A DNA stretch of 64,000 nt from Thermoplasmata archaeon (lineage in GTDB: Archaea; Thermoplasmatota; Thermoplasmata; Methanomassiliicoccales; Methanomethylophilaceae): the NCBI GenBank assembly GCA_015063285.1, contig SUST01000003.1:62001-126000 (forward strand), read 5' to 3'. The translations under genes were made by a program, and so were the position numbers. The notes beneath the pieces were generated by a model. The model searched no databases and was not told where the DNA came from. It saw nothing but the letters and a program-made list of their open reading frames with translations. Numbering within the stretch: position 1 is the first letter of the stretch; each line of letters starts with the position of its first letter. Shown piece by piece: positions 1 through 9,086 of the stretch.

Positions 1-21
1 AGGTAAAATCATTGTTGGCCA

Positions 22-1137
22 ATGTCAAACGAGACAGCATCCCGCATTCGTCTAAGTACCATCGATGTCTTCAAGGGTTTGGCGATATTCTTCATCGTCA
101 TACTGCATTTGGCCATCGTAGCTAGAAGCGGGATGTCTGAGCCTTCACCAGCAATCCAGGCCTTGTATCTGGGGTTGGTCGGATTCTTCGTGATGTCAGG
201 ATACTTCTTCAAGCCAGGGAGAGGCTTCAAGGAGAATATTGGTCGCCGTGTTAAGATTCTCTTCGTTGCCTTGCTGATATCTGCATTCTGTCTTCCTATC
301 ATCAGTTTCCTATGGTGCAGCCTTTGCGATCAGCCAACTGGTTTTGAAGATCTGATTGACTGCTGGAGGAGAACTTTTTGTCTGGAGCGCAGCTTCGTAC
401 CATATGATGATAGCGTCCCGTGGGCCATATGCGGCTTTTCCATGGGTTACTATTACCTTTGGTGCATGCTCGGTGCTTTCGTAGTTTTTTATGCGGTCGC
501 TGACCGTATCGTCAACAATCTCAAGCTTGGAATCATTACAATAACCGTGCTTGTATGCATCACTGCAGCTTACAGAGAATTGGTGGACTTCACACTGCCG
601 TTCTATCTAAATCTGGTTCCAATCGCAGCTGCATTCATGATCTGCGGAATGTATCTGGCCAAGATAGATCTTGTGGGGAAAGTGGAGTCGGGGGCATTCA
701 GGGGCCTGAAATGGTGGGGTCTGTTCATAGGCAGTACAGCCGCTCTTCTGGTGATGGTTTTCATTCTTCCGCCGACAATCACTTTCGATCTGATGAGCTT
801 TGGACATTTCGGAGGTTACTCTGCATTCCCCTATCTGGTGGAAGGGATCCTGGCGTTCGTTATGATCCTCTACATATCATTTTTCATTTCAAAGATACCT
901 GTTGTTGCATCCGTTTTCGAGAGACTCGGGGAGCACACAATGGGGATCCTTTTGTTGCATGTGTTCATCGCCAAGGTCGCTCTGGCCCCATTCTTCACAT
1001 TCAACAATGAGATATGCATAACCGGTGACTTTGGAGGAATAGAAAGAACGATATTTGCTTTCGCAGTTCTGCTGATAACGTATTTGGTCTGTGCCTATGG
1101 TTCACAGTTCATCAGAAGGGTCAGAGGCCATGAGTAA
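22..1137 (+). CDS. Acyltransferase 3 family membrane protein
   Basis: Multi-pass membrane protein of 371 residues that resembles the acyltransferase-3 family (OafA / fucose 4-O-acetylase type), which moves acetyl or other acyl groups onto surface glycans. The N-terminus reads DVFKGLAIFFIVILHLAIVA, with the histidine in the first membrane helix typical of the family. About ten hydrophobic segments follow, and the C-terminus is short and basic. The ATG at 22 is close to the window edge, so upstream context is missing. It ends in TAA and overlaps a short Sel1-like remnant. The substrate cannot be told from sequence; acylation of a cell-surface sugar is inferred from the family. Confidence 0.8.
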   Translation: MSNETASRIRLSTIDVFKGLAIFFIVILHLAIVARSGMSEPSPAIQALYLGLVGFFVMSGYFFKPGRGFKENIGRRVKILFVALLISAFCLPIISFLWCSLCDQPTGFEDLIDCWRRTFCLERSFVPYDDSVPWAICGFSMGYYYLWCMLGAFVVFYAVADRIVNNLKLGIITITVLVCITAAYRELVDFTLPFYLNLVPIAAAFMICGMYLAKIDLVGKVESGAFRGLKWWGLFIGSTAALLVMVFILPPTITFDLMSFGHFGGYSAFPYLVEGILAFVMILYISFFISKIPVVASVFERLGEHTMGILLLHVFIAKVALAPFFTFNNEICITGDFGGIERTIFAFAVLLITYLVCAYGSQFIRRVRGHE

Positions 1138-1261
1138 GCTCGGATACATGTACGAGCACGACTTCGGTGTGAAGCAATCCCGGGTGAACTTCCGCGCGGT
1201 GCTTTTTATCACTAGAAAAATCTTCAATGATGCCGTATTCGTCACCCCCATCATCTCTTGA
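1130..1261 (+). pseudogene. Sel1-like repeat fragment
   Basis: A 43-codon open frame overlaps the 3' end of the acyltransferase. Its start, LGYMYEHDFGVKQS, matches the Sel1 repeat pattern (LGxMYxxGxGVxQ). Only one repeat is present and the remainder does not continue the repeat, so this looks like the remnant of a larger Sel1 protein rather than a working gene. Confidence 0.35.
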
Positions 1262-1313
1262 ATTTATCGGTCCAGATAGTCATCTATTTATGACTATATT
1301 CGGATTCTGAGCC

Positions 1314-2288
1314 ATGAATTCTAAAGTGTTGGTCGCGTTTGTCTCTATAGTTGCGGTCGCGGCCGTAGGTGTCGGAGTTTTCTTCCTTATGAATGGCGGT
1401 CCCGCTTCGTTGGACGTCGATGAGGTCAGGACTGACCTTAGAGTAGGGGATTATGCTGTAAACAGAATAGATTCGGATCTTGCCCTAAAGGATACCATCA
1501 CGGGCTGTCCTAGCTCGGATCTGACTGACCAACTGTATATGGGTGAGGCCATGGGAGACAAGTCTGTTAAGACCGTCAACTACAAGGGCCAGAGCATAGT
1601 CTGCGATTATTACGAATATTCCGTCGAAACCACTTACATAACATGTGCGAAGCATCCCGCCACAGGAGTCACTTACGAAGCCACGATTATGAATGAGGAT
1701 GGTTTCTTTTCGTACCTCCTTAAGGACACCAATCTCGATCTTTCCCTCAAAGAGGATGAACAGAAAGTCGCGGCGGGATCCTTTGTTCTGTTCGAATATA
1801 CCACCCCATATGTAGGAGAATACAGCTACAAGGGCGATCTGGAATACAAGATGGACGAATACAATCCCAAGACAGATCTCGGAACCATGGTGACCTCCGC
1901 CGATCTCGGTATGCATGGGCTCGTCAGGGAGATGATCACAGAGATCACACCTTCCGGAAAAATCATCACCAACCTCAAAAATGAACCGCAGTCAGAGGAT
2001 GAGTTTTTCAGCGGTTTCTTGTATGACTCCACCATCAGATGGATTGGACGTGAGGGGAATACCATCTCCTACATTTCAACATTCGAAGATACCATTGACA
2101 CCATCTACGGCAAGCGCCATGTCACCATCCAGACCTTGGATGTCCATATTGCTGCTGACGATATTGACCGCAGATATGTCATCACTTATGGCGATAAGGG
2201 TATGATCTATTCTCTGACTATATCGTATTCGGAATCTTGGGTGGGAGAACGTGCCCATATTCTCCAGGAAACATCCCTAAAGATCTAA
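1314..2288 (+). CDS. Hypothetical membrane-anchored extracellular protein
   Basis: I do not recognise this 324-residue protein. Residues 4-27 form one hydrophobic helix (VLVAFVSIVAVAAVGVGVFF), after which the chain is polar, rich in Asp, Thr and Tyr, and probably folded as beta strands outside the cell. There is no lipobox cysteine after the helix, so an uncleaved N-terminal anchor is likely. A TATA-like sequence near 1288-1296 precedes the ATG, and a strong hairpin terminator follows, so it is probably transcribed alone. Confidence 0.7.
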   Translation: MNSKVLVAFVSIVAVAAVGVGVFFLMNGGPASLDVDEVRTDLRVGDYAVNRIDSDLALKDTITGCPSSDLTDQLYMGEAMGDKSVKTVNYKGQSIVCDYYEYSVETTYITCAKHPATGVTYEATIMNEDGFFSYLLKDTNLDLSLKEDEQKVAAGSFVLFEYTTPYVGEYSYKGDLEYKMDEYNPKTDLGTMVTSADLGMHGLVREMITEITPSGKIITNLKNEPQSEDEFFSGFLYDSTIRWIGREGNTISYISTFEDTIDTIYGKRHVTIQTLDVHIAADDIDRRYVITYGDKGMIYSLTISYSESWVGERAHILQETSLKI

Positions 2289-2299
2289 ACAGAAACTTA

Positions 2300-2325
2300 G
2301 GGGCCGGTTATCTGGCCCCTCCTTT
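2300..2325 (+). terminator. Hairpin terminator after the 1314-2288 gene
   Basis: GGGGCC at 2300-2305 pairs with GGCCCC at 2314-2319 and a pyrimidine-rich TCCTTTC follows, twelve bases after the stop codon. Confidence 0.6.
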
Positions 2326-2411
2326 CATATTTCTGCTCTGCTTTATCCATCCATTACTAACGTTAGTGAAGCACTGTTCCCTCATCCTTTGTTGATAGAT
2401 TATGTTGTAAT

Positions 2412-2625
2412 AGGACAGCGTCGACACCTCCCTGTCCAGCATCGGTTACTTGCTCTTGGTCATTCTACTGGTATGCAGGTTCTCCTTCGGTTGAACACCA
2501 TCCAGTGTGGATGGTATGGATCCCTTCCGATCCCGTATGCTATGAAGATAGGATGGCGATCGAGAAGGCCCGCGCAACTTGGTCGTCCGCCGATCCCGAG
2601 GGGGCCTCCGGCGCAGTGGTGGACA
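2412..2625 (+). pseudogene. Decayed tyrosine-integrase C-terminus
   Basis: The stretch between the chromosomal gene and the iterons has no intact gene but keeps integrase traces in shifted frames. One frame reads SLSSIGYLL and runs out of frame into GHSTG, matching the LMGHAST box of tyrosine integrases. A further frame ends YEDRMAIEKARATW, which lines up with the C-terminal tail of the intact integrase at 35959-36894 (NKAVENAKSTW, five of the last ten residues identical). At least one small indel separates the two parts. I read this as the tail of an integrase from an older element at the same tRNA target. Confidence 0.5.
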
Positions 2626-2721
2626 ATCCGTTAACTGTGACTGGTGGACAATCACCCTCGAAAATGGTGGACAATGGAACAAATGCTACTGGTGGACAGT
2701 CCCCGGAAAATGGTGGACAAT
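2617..2721 (+). repeat. Five direct repeats TGGTGGACAAT
   Basis: Copies start at 2617, 2642, 2665, 2690 (one mismatch, ACAGT) and 2711, a period of 21-25 bp that does not keep a reading frame. The same TGGACAAT core occurs beside the tRNA end of the element (36941-36986). Their position just left of the attachment core is what integrase arm-binding sites would show, probably belonging to the older element. Confidence 0.7.
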
Positions 2722-2781
2722 GACCGGAAAACGGTGAAAAATTGATGGTTTCGGACTTTAGGGATCTGGATTGGATAAATG

Positions 2782-2797
2782 AGTGGACAAGGCGAGA
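2782..2797. other. attL core (16-bp copy of the tRNA-Ala 3' end)
   Basis: AGTGGACAAGGCGAGA is identical to 37005-37020, which covers the 3' end of the tRNA-Ala gene. It marks the left edge of the integrated element. Confidence 0.8.
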
Positions 2798-3009
2798 GCC
2801 ACAACCCCCTTGCCAGTCATCTCACAACCACCCTTTATTGTCAGGAAATAAGTGAATTCGACTCCGGATACTGTCCGTTTTGAGTCATTTCGCGCTCTTT
2901 CATTCTCTACTCTTCTTGTTGTAGATTTCAAAGCAGTCTAGTGCAAACCATTTACGGTGCTCCGGCACCGGTCAAAATCTATCAACAAAGACAGAACAGA
3001 GGAATAAAA

Positions 3010-3414
3010 ATGTCAGAAGAACAGAAACAGAATTTAGCAAACTCAGTTAAGAAACCCAATCAGACAGAGGTACTCAACAATCTCAGATCGGAGTTCGCTC
3101 AGCCCGCAACAGCCATCGAGCCTCAGGAAGGCAAGGCGCTTCTGAGCTTCAGGAGCGGAGAGTTCTACATAGGACTCAAGGTCGCCAACAAGCTCAACCC
3201 CAAGACCGGAAAGACTGAGGACGTCCCTCAGCTCACAGCAGCCTACGGAAACGGTAACTTCCTCAACTTCCCCCTCAGCGGAGAATGGTGGGGAGAGTTC
3301 TCGGCTTTCGCAGCCAATATGAGCAAGGCCCTCGACGGTATCTGCAAGATCTCCGTTACCAATTCCGGAGATGCGGACTACGCCAAGATGATGATGGCGC
3401 AGTTCAAGGACTGA
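3010..3414 (+). CDS. Hypothetical protein, candidate ssDNA-binding protein
   Basis: First gene of the element, 134 residues. The start was set at 3010, where GAGGAATAAAA precedes the ATG; an upstream in-frame start at 2941 has no ribosome site. The N-terminal 35 residues are polar and Lys/Gln/Asn-rich. The rest is rich in aromatic residues within a beta-like pattern (LLSFRSGEFYIGLKV, GNGNFLNFPLSGEWWGEF). The small size, exposed aromatics and place next to rolling-circle replication genes would suit a single-stranded DNA-binding protein, but no family is recognised, so this is a guess. It overlaps the next gene by one base (TGATG). Confidence 0.65.
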   Translation: MSEEQKQNLANSVKKPNQTEVLNNLRSEFAQPATAIEPQEGKALLSFRSGEFYIGLKVANKLNPKTGKTEDVPQLTAAYGNGNFLNFPLSGEWWGEFSAFAANMSKALDGICKISVTNSGDADYAKMMMAQFKD

Positions 3415-3626
3415 TGACCGAACAAGGGGAGTATGTCATAGATCACACCTATTTCCTGAACCACTCGGATATCAAGACCAAGCGCTATCATGCCCAGACC
3501 GAAGAGGAGGCCATCGAGAAGATGAAGATGCTCTCCGAGCTAGGCAACACATCGCAGATCCTGATCTCCAAGCGCGGTTACAAGAACAGGTTGAACAAGA
3601 TCCGTAAATGGACACCTCCTAACTGA
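3414..3626 (+). CDS. Hypothetical small protein
   Basis: A 70-residue protein of unknown function, translationally coupled to the gene before it (A of TGA shared with ATG). It begins MTEQGEYVIDHTYFLNHSD, is charged, has no membrane segment and ends in a basic stretch (KRGYKNRLNKIRKW) that could contact nucleic acid or membrane phosphate. No motif is recognised. Confidence 0.65.
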   Translation: MTEQGEYVIDHTYFLNHSDIKTKRYHAQTEEEAIEKMKMLSELGNTSQILISKRGYKNRLNKIRKWTPPN

Positions 3627-3768
3627 CTGCTCCCGACCATAGTGAGGATGGATGATGCCGTTCTTGACCTCCAATCCCATTCGTCCGGCACCGTCCGTCC
3701 TCAGCCCCCAAAACTTCCCCCGTCCGGAGGGAACCCAATCCGGACACACACCCAATCAGGTGATCCAA

Positions 3769-4935
3769 ATGTCTTACAAAACGACTTCAAGGGTAGTGCA
3801 GCAGCTATCTCCGGGTGACATCGCACAGAAATTCAAGGGAAAGACACCCTATCAGGCTACCTGCTACTACAACAAATGCATGACGAACGTGAACACTCCT
3901 GATGAGAACATCGCTCTCTTCAGACAGTTCAGGGCATCCAACCCCAGCCTTTTCATGCCCGATGATCAGGTCGCGAGGATCCGCAATTCCAAGAACTCAC
4001 CCAACAACAGGGCAGGGATCAACGGCGGATTCCTCAACAGATCCGGAGGGCGCGTCTATTCCGACGGATATTCCTATGACAACCATGGGAACTCCTACGA
4101 TCCGTACGGGAATCCGGTCGGAGGCTGGCAGGACGGCGGGAAGGAGCGCGAATACGGTACCGCATTCATGGACTCCTACTCCAAGGGTCCCGGATTTTTC
4201 CGCCGCAAGCAGAAGCCCATCTCCGAGCCCAGGTCCATTGAGGAGCTCGGGAACATCCTGAAGAGGATGAAGAACCCCATCCGCGGAAGGGCCTACATCG
4301 ATTCAATCATCACCAACAAGGACTCCAACCCCGAGACGGTGGAGAATGCGAAGCATTTCCTCGCTGTCAATAGCTCGTTCATCGCCAACGATGAGCAGAT
4401 GGCCGCCTACAGAGCATCCCATCCCAAGGGGTCCAGACAGTTTGGCGGTCAGAGGAGGGGATTCTTCGGTCTCGTCAGGAAACCGATCGATCAGGCCCGC
4501 TCGGATGCGGAGATCCAGAACACCCTGGTGCATCTGAAGGACAACGTCTCCAGGACCAGATACTACGACAAGGTCATGGCGAACAAGAACTCGAATCCGG
4601 AGACCGTCCAGAGGCTCGTGGCCTTCAGGGAGGCTAACGGTCAGCTCTTCGCTTCTGCTGAAGAAGTAGCCAACGCACCCCACAGGGATTCCATGAGATC
4701 GAGATTCTGGATGCCCAAGGAGCAGTTCGACTCCATGTCCCCCACCAAGAAGAGGTTCTTCGTCGGTGCCGTCAACAGGAACAGCCGTGCCAAGAACTGT
4801 GCCTACGGATTGCGTGTGACCACTGACCCCGGTACCACTCCGGAGGATAAGGCGGCGATGACCGAGGTCGTCAACGAGCACAGCGAACTGTTCTTCAGGA
4901 ACCCCAAACCGAACAGGACAAAGGCCGTGGAGTGA
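3769..4935 (+). CDS. Four-repeat protein of the element, function unknown
   Basis: The ATG at 3769 follows AGGTGAT; a longer frame from 3652 has no ribosome site and a Pro-rich unlikely N-terminus. The 388-residue protein contains four copies of a roughly 40-residue unit of the form YYxKxMxNxxSNPETVxxLxxFxxANxxLFAS, near residues 25-65, 175-215, 255-300 and 335-380. A Gly/Tyr/Asp-rich linker near residues 85-135 (GRVYSDGYSYDNHG) separates the first two. The charged unit looks helical. One further copy is the core of the small protein at 32574-32945, so the unit is a family of this element. No known domain is recognised. Confidence 0.75.
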   Translation: MSYKTTSRVVQQLSPGDIAQKFKGKTPYQATCYYNKCMTNVNTPDENIALFRQFRASNPSLFMPDDQVARIRNSKNSPNNRAGINGGFLNRSGGRVYSDGYSYDNHGNSYDPYGNPVGGWQDGGKEREYGTAFMDSYSKGPGFFRRKQKPISEPRSIEELGNILKRMKNPIRGRAYIDSIITNKDSNPETVENAKHFLAVNSSFIANDEQMAAYRASHPKGSRQFGGQRRGFFGLVRKPIDQARSDAEIQNTLVHLKDNVSRTRYYDKVMANKNSNPETVQRLVAFREANGQLFASAEEVANAPHRDSMRSRFWMPKEQFDSMSPTKKRFFVGAVNRNSRAKNCAYGLRVTTDPGTTPEDKAAMTEVVNEHSELFFRNPKPNRTKAVE

Positions 4936-4942
4936 TCGGGAT

Positions 4943-7213
4943 ATGAACGGAATCATGCGTATTTCAGCGATAGCTGTGGCTGTCGTCATGGCTTTGATGG
5001 CATCGGCCCTCATCCAAGCGGATGATTCCGATGCATACACCAACACCTACACATTGGAATACGAGGTAGGCCAGGACATCGACACGGATCTGACCGAGAC
5101 CACCGGCAGGGAGGTATTGTTCCTTTACACCGGCTCCCTCCCCGACGGCCTTCGTCTGGACATGGACCAGGTCGAGAAGACGTGGTACGGTTGGAAGTAC
5201 GAGACGCATCTCCGCGGATCCCTTTCGGCATCTGCGGGAACCTATTCCTTCGTACTTTCGGACGATTCCAACTTCTACAGATTCACCGTCCTGGTCTATG
5301 CCGGCGAATGCTCGGTGACCTATGATGCCGGCATCGGTTTGATAAATGGTAAGCAGACTTGGTCCGAGACCATTACCAAGGGATCGTACGCATCGATGCC
5401 CCAGGCATCCCATTCCAGCGGAGCATACAGCTTCAGGGGATGGGCGCTCTCGGTCACCGCCGCTGAACCCCTGATCTCCTACCAGCCGTCGAAGGACACC
5501 ACTCTTTATGCCGTTTGGGACAGGAACACTGTCGGGATCTCCGATGCCACCGCGACGGTCACCAGTGGGCAGTCCGCAGAGCTGCCTTTGGCGACGGACC
5601 CTGAGGATGCCCTCATATCGATAGTATCCTACGGAGGCCTCTCCGAATACAACATCCGTATCGACGATCGTTCGCTGATGCTGGATATGACCGATGTTAT
5701 GCCTGGAACCTACCAGATCCTTCTGGAGGCATCCTACACAGGGTACATCTCCGGCGAATCCACCGTCACGGTGAACGTCCCCATCACCATCGTCAAGCCC
5801 ATAGAGTATGTGCTCAGCGAGGGGGATCTGTTCTCATACACCCCGGTGACTAATCCTACGAACGCCTCCATCTCGTTGGACCACGTCTCCCTGGACGGAA
5901 ACTCAGTTCCTGAATTCGCAGGTCTGGCCGTCGAGGGGAGGACGATCAAAGGCGAACTGCAATCCACGGGGACCTACGCGATCACCTATACGGCATCGAT
6001 GGAAGGTTATGTCGACGTTACCAACACGGTCTTCGTGAAGGTCAACCAGAGGCAGCCTTCCGCCCCGGCTCCGGTCATGGGATCCATAACAGCGACCCCA
6101 AGGGCATCCGAACCGAGGGTCTACGACTTCGTGGTATCGGGATACGCCAACGCGAGCAACATCATCTGGTCCTACGACGGGAAGGTGTTCTCCACCTCTT
6201 CACCGACGGCATTGTACGAATTCCCCGCATCAGGGGTGTTCACGGTAACTTGTACAATCGCAGGTCTCGACGGGTCATTCATATCAGACAGCATCGACAT
6301 CATCTGCCTGGACAACTACCACAGGGATGCGGCCTGGTCGGGGATGGAGTATTCATATGTCCTTCCAGGCTCCGCAGACATCTCGGTCCAGAACGGCTCA
6401 CCGTTCTCAGTGAAGACAGATACCGTTGATGGAAAGGAATACACCGTACTGTACGGGACTCCAACCATCCATGATGTCGGCAGCACCTTTGCGGTGAATG
6501 CCGGAGGGGAATCATGGTCCATCATTGTGTACGAATCTGAATCCGCAGCACCCGTAGCTGATTTCGATCTCCAGGTCGGATCCGACGGATATACCGTCGT
6601 AGCGCTGTTCAAGGGACAGAACGCATCGTTCTACACCTACGATTTCAACGGCGACGGCATCCCCGAAAAGGGCAACGGATTCACCTACTCCTCCAGCGGC
6701 AGGTACACCGTCGTATGCAAGGCGATCAACAACCTCTCGGAGACATCGTGCTCCAGGACGGTATCCATCGACCTCGCTCCATCGGAGAGGACGGATGTCC
6801 TCAGGCTGACAGATTTCGAGATGCTCCTTGGCGAGAAGCAGGACATCATCCTGTCCATCTCCGAGGGGGATATCGTCACGGTATCCGGTTCGGCCAAGGA
6901 TTTCATCACCGTGAACGGCGGCATCCTGAGGGTCGAACCCACCTCCAAGGGCGTCTTCGATCTGACCGTGAAGATCCATCACGATAACGGCACATCCGAT
7001 TCAAAGACCGTCAAGCTGACCGTCAGGGGAACGGAGATCGAGGATCTGGTGGAGGAGAAGCATGATTACATGGTCGTCATGGCCGTGTTCTTCATCATTT
7101 CGGTCACTGCGATAGCGGTCTTCGTCCTCAGGGACATCAGTCCTGCAGGTCCAGGGAATAAAGGGTCCGTCATCAGAAGGATCTCTGGCCTTTTTGGGAG
7201 GTTCCGCAGATGA
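4943..7213 (+). CDS. Surface protein with InlB-like repeat, Ig-like and PKD domains, C-terminal anchor
   Basis: A secreted, membrane-anchored protein of 756 residues. An N-terminal signal (ISAIAVAVVMALMASALIQA) is followed by a beta-rich domain, one InlB-type B-repeat (about residues 125-195, ending YAVWDRN), two or more putative Ig-like domains, and a PKD-like domain (about 535-615, with YDFNGDGIPEKGNG). A C-terminal membrane helix (about 705-728) ends in a basic tail (RRISGLFGRFRR). This is a spike or adhesin layout. It starts 7 bp after the preceding gene and overlaps the next by ATGA, so it is in one operon with the small membrane proteins. Confidence 0.8.
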   Translation: MNGIMRISAIAVAVVMALMASALIQADDSDAYTNTYTLEYEVGQDIDTDLTETTGREVLFLYTGSLPDGLRLDMDQVEKTWYGWKYETHLRGSLSASAGTYSFVLSDDSNFYRFTVLVYAGECSVTYDAGIGLINGKQTWSETITKGSYASMPQASHSSGAYSFRGWALSVTAAEPLISYQPSKDTTLYAVWDRNTVGISDATATVTSGQSAELPLATDPEDALISIVSYGGLSEYNIRIDDRSLMLDMTDVMPGTYQILLEASYTGYISGESTVTVNVPITIVKPIEYVLSEGDLFSYTPVTNPTNASISLDHVSLDGNSVPEFAGLAVEGRTIKGELQSTGTYAITYTASMEGYVDVTNTVFVKVNQRQPSAPAPVMGSITATPRASEPRVYDFVVSGYANASNIIWSYDGKVFSTSSPTALYEFPASGVFTVTCTIAGLDGSFISDSIDIICLDNYHRDAAWSGMEYSYVLPGSADISVQNGSPFSVKTDTVDGKEYTVLYGTPTIHDVGSTFAVNAGGESWSIIVYESESAAPVADFDLQVGSDGYTVVALFKGQNASFYTYDFNGDGIPEKGNGFTYSSSGRYTVVCKAINNLSETSCSRTVSIDLAPSERTDVLRLTDFEMLLGEKQDIILSISEGDIVTVSGSAKDFITVNGGILRVEPTSKGVFDLTVKIHHDNGTSDSKTVKLTVRGTEIEDLVEEKHDYMVVMAVFFIISVTAIAVFVLRDISPAGPGNKGSVIRRISGLFGRFRR

Positions 7214-7374
7214 CCGAGGTCGTCGTGCCGATCACCACGGTATGGGATATCCTGGCCAACGCTCTGGACGATCCCGATTTCTGGATGATATCCGCTCTGG
7301 GCATGCTGACGATCTCCCTGATTATCAGACGCCGTATCGGAAGGAGGTGCTCGCCATGCCCCTGCCAGCGATAA
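7210..7374 (+). CDS. 54-residue single-span membrane protein, coat-protein candidate
   Basis: The start overlaps the previous stop as ATGA. The protein has an acidic N-terminal part (ALDDPDF), one hydrophobic helix (FWMISALGMLTISLII) and a basic C-terminus (RRRIGRRCSPCPCQR). Acidic end, membrane helix, basic end and a length near 50 residues is the layout of filamentous-phage major coat proteins, though there is no leader peptide and the cysteine-rich tail is unusual. The function is inferred only from layout and position beside surface-protein genes. Confidence 0.6.
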   Translation: MTEVVVPITTVWDILANALDDPDFWMISALGMLTISLIIRRRIGRRCSPCPCQR

Positions 7375-7607
7375 TCCCTGCGATAGCTTCGATGCTGGCC
7401 TGGGTGGGCATAGACCTGGGCATCTCATGGATCTTCCAGGATGGGACGGAAGTGGCCTACATCTCCGGTCTGGGATTTGCCGACTTCATCGGACTCTACT
7501 GGCTGCAGCTGCTCCTGTACCTTCTGCTGATCTGCTCCTCCATCTACCTCGCCATCCCCAAGCATAAGAACAACGGCTGGGAGGGCCGTGATAAAACCTC
7601 CTTGTAA
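7356..7607 (+). CDS. Small two-span membrane protein
   Basis: The start at 7356 is set by a perfect AAGGAGGTG at 7341-7349 inside the previous gene. The 83-residue protein has a hydrophobic N-terminal segment (AIIPAIASMLAWVGIDLGIS) and a second one (YWLQLLLYLLLICSSIYLAI), with a short soluble loop and a charged tail. No family is recognised. It sits between two large surface-protein genes and is probably a structural partner in the same membrane assembly. Confidence 0.65.
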   Translation: MPLPAIIPAIASMLAWVGIDLGISWIFQDGTEVAYISGLGFADFIGLYWLQLLLYLLLICSSIYLAIPKHKNNGWEGRDKTSL

Positions 7608-7612
7608 ACGAG

Positions 7613-9082
7613 TTGAAAAACATGTTCAGCACATCGAAAACGGCTGCCGTAATAGCTGTTATGGCCATGCTCTTCGCTGGTTCCTTCCTCCTAACGGACG
7701 GATCGGATGCCGTCGGAGAGGACCTCAGTTCGACATACGGCGAGCCTACCAACATCAACATCGCTCCGGGATACAGGTGGACCTATACACCTGAATTCCC
7801 CAGCGACCTCACACAGTACCTCACGGTATCCCTGAAGGTAAACGACACCAACGTCGGATCCGTCAGTGGGAAGACCGTCACCGTGAACATCCCGACCAAC
7901 GCCTCTGTCGGCACGAAGTACAACGTGGTCATCCAGGCCAGCATGACTTCGCCTGTCGCTCAGACAGCCTACCAGTATGTAACGTTCACAGTGGTCAACG
8001 GATTGAACGTATCCGGAACGATAAACGACATCATCAAGGGCAGCAACATCGACTTCACCCCTACGGGAACATCCGACATGGGTGCTGTCGCTTGGGCGGT
8101 CACTTCCGGTAAGGCCCTTCCTGCCGGACTCTCTCTGAGCAACGGGAAGATCGTCGGTACACCGACGGAGATCGGTCTTCAGACTGTCTACCTGACAGCC
8201 ACCGCCAACGGCCAGTCCAAGAATCTCGAGGTCAGCTTCACCGTATACTCGAAGATAGTCGGAGGCGAGGCCCAGACAATCAGATCCTACGACAGCAACG
8301 TATCATCCGATGCCATCGTCAACGGTTCGGACATCGGAGTCACCTGGGCGGTAACGTCGGGCACGCTTCCTGCAGGATTCACTCTGAATCCAAGCACAGG
8401 AGTCATCTTCGGTAAGTCGGCTGCTGTCCAGTCTTCTACCATTACCATCACGGGAACATCCGCCCATGGACCTTCCCAATCCGCAACGAAACAGATCACT
8501 ATCCAGTCCGAGCCTGCTCTGACCCTGAGCTGCTCCGATTCCATCCTGACCTACAGGAACAACGCATCGGACGTATCCGCCACTATATCTTCCCCCGTGA
8601 CGTCGGAGAAGACCTGGGTGGTATCAGAGTTCAGCGGAGCTTCCGTCACCGACGGTGTCCTGAAGGTTAAGAACTCCACAGCTGTCGGTATGGATCAGAC
8701 CGTCACAGTGACCTGTACCACGGCCTATGGCCAGTCCAAGACCTGCAACGTCACGGTCAGTGTCGAAGATATCCTCGCGATTTCTGGGGATTCCGTCCTG
8801 AACCTCCTGGCCGGCACCGAGGGATCCACAACATCGTTCACAGTCACTGGAGGTTCCGACAACACGTTGGTAGCATCCACGGATGATGCAGGCTTGACCG
8901 TCCGCATCGCCGACGGGAAGCTCTATGCCATCGACAGCTCGGCCGAACAGGACCTAACAGCCACAGTGACCGTCACATCGGCAGCTGGCCAGACGGCTTC
9001 TGCTGAGGTCGGGATCAACGTCTATAACCAACTTGTCTTCAGCAGCGTCCCGACCGCAGGCGCGATCATCTATGCGGTGTGA
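7613..9082 (+). CDS. Secreted Ig-like repeat protein
   Basis: 489 residues beginning with a signal sequence (TAAVIAVMAMLFAGSFLLTDG). The rest consists of about five Ig-like domains of the putative-Ig (He_PIG) type, shown by motifs such as GLPAGLSLS-like ALPAGLSLSNGKIVGTPTE and LPAGFTLNPSTGVIFG. There is no C-terminal anchor. It ends LVFSSVPTAGAIIYAV, nearly the same end as the next protein. TTG at 7613 is taken as start with ATG at 7622 as alternative; neither has a strong ribosome site, so reinitiation after the stop at 7607 is possible. Confidence 0.75.
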   Translation: MKNMFSTSKTAAVIAVMAMLFAGSFLLTDGSDAVGEDLSSTYGEPTNINIAPGYRWTYTPEFPSDLTQYLTVSLKVNDTNVGSVSGKTVTVNIPTNASVGTKYNVVIQASMTSPVAQTAYQYVTFTVVNGLNVSGTINDIIKGSNIDFTPTGTSDMGAVAWAVTSGKALPAGLSLSNGKIVGTPTEIGLQTVYLTATANGQSKNLEVSFTVYSKIVGGEAQTIRSYDSNVSSDAIVNGSDIGVTWAVTSGTLPAGFTLNPSTGVIFGKSAAVQSSTITITGTSAHGPSQSATKQITIQSEPALTLSCSDSILTYRNNASDVSATISSPVTSEKTWVVSEFSGASVTDGVLKVKNSTAVGMDQTVTVTCTTAYGQSKTCNVTVSVEDILAISGDSVLNLLAGTEGSTTSFTVTGGSDNTLVASTDDAGLTVRIADGKLYAIDSSAEQDLTATVTVTSAAGQTASAEVGINVYNQLVFSSVPTAGAIIYAV

Positions 9083-9086
9083 TAGC

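Noticed and set aside
2617-2721. CRISPR array
   Set aside because: The repeats are only 11 bp with 10-14 bp between them; too short for CRISPR, and no cas genes are present.
2505-2723. Intact small gene covering the iterons
   Set aside because: The repeat spacing (21-25 bp) does not keep a frame, and the upstream half reads as shifted integrase pieces. The protein end is just translated iterons.
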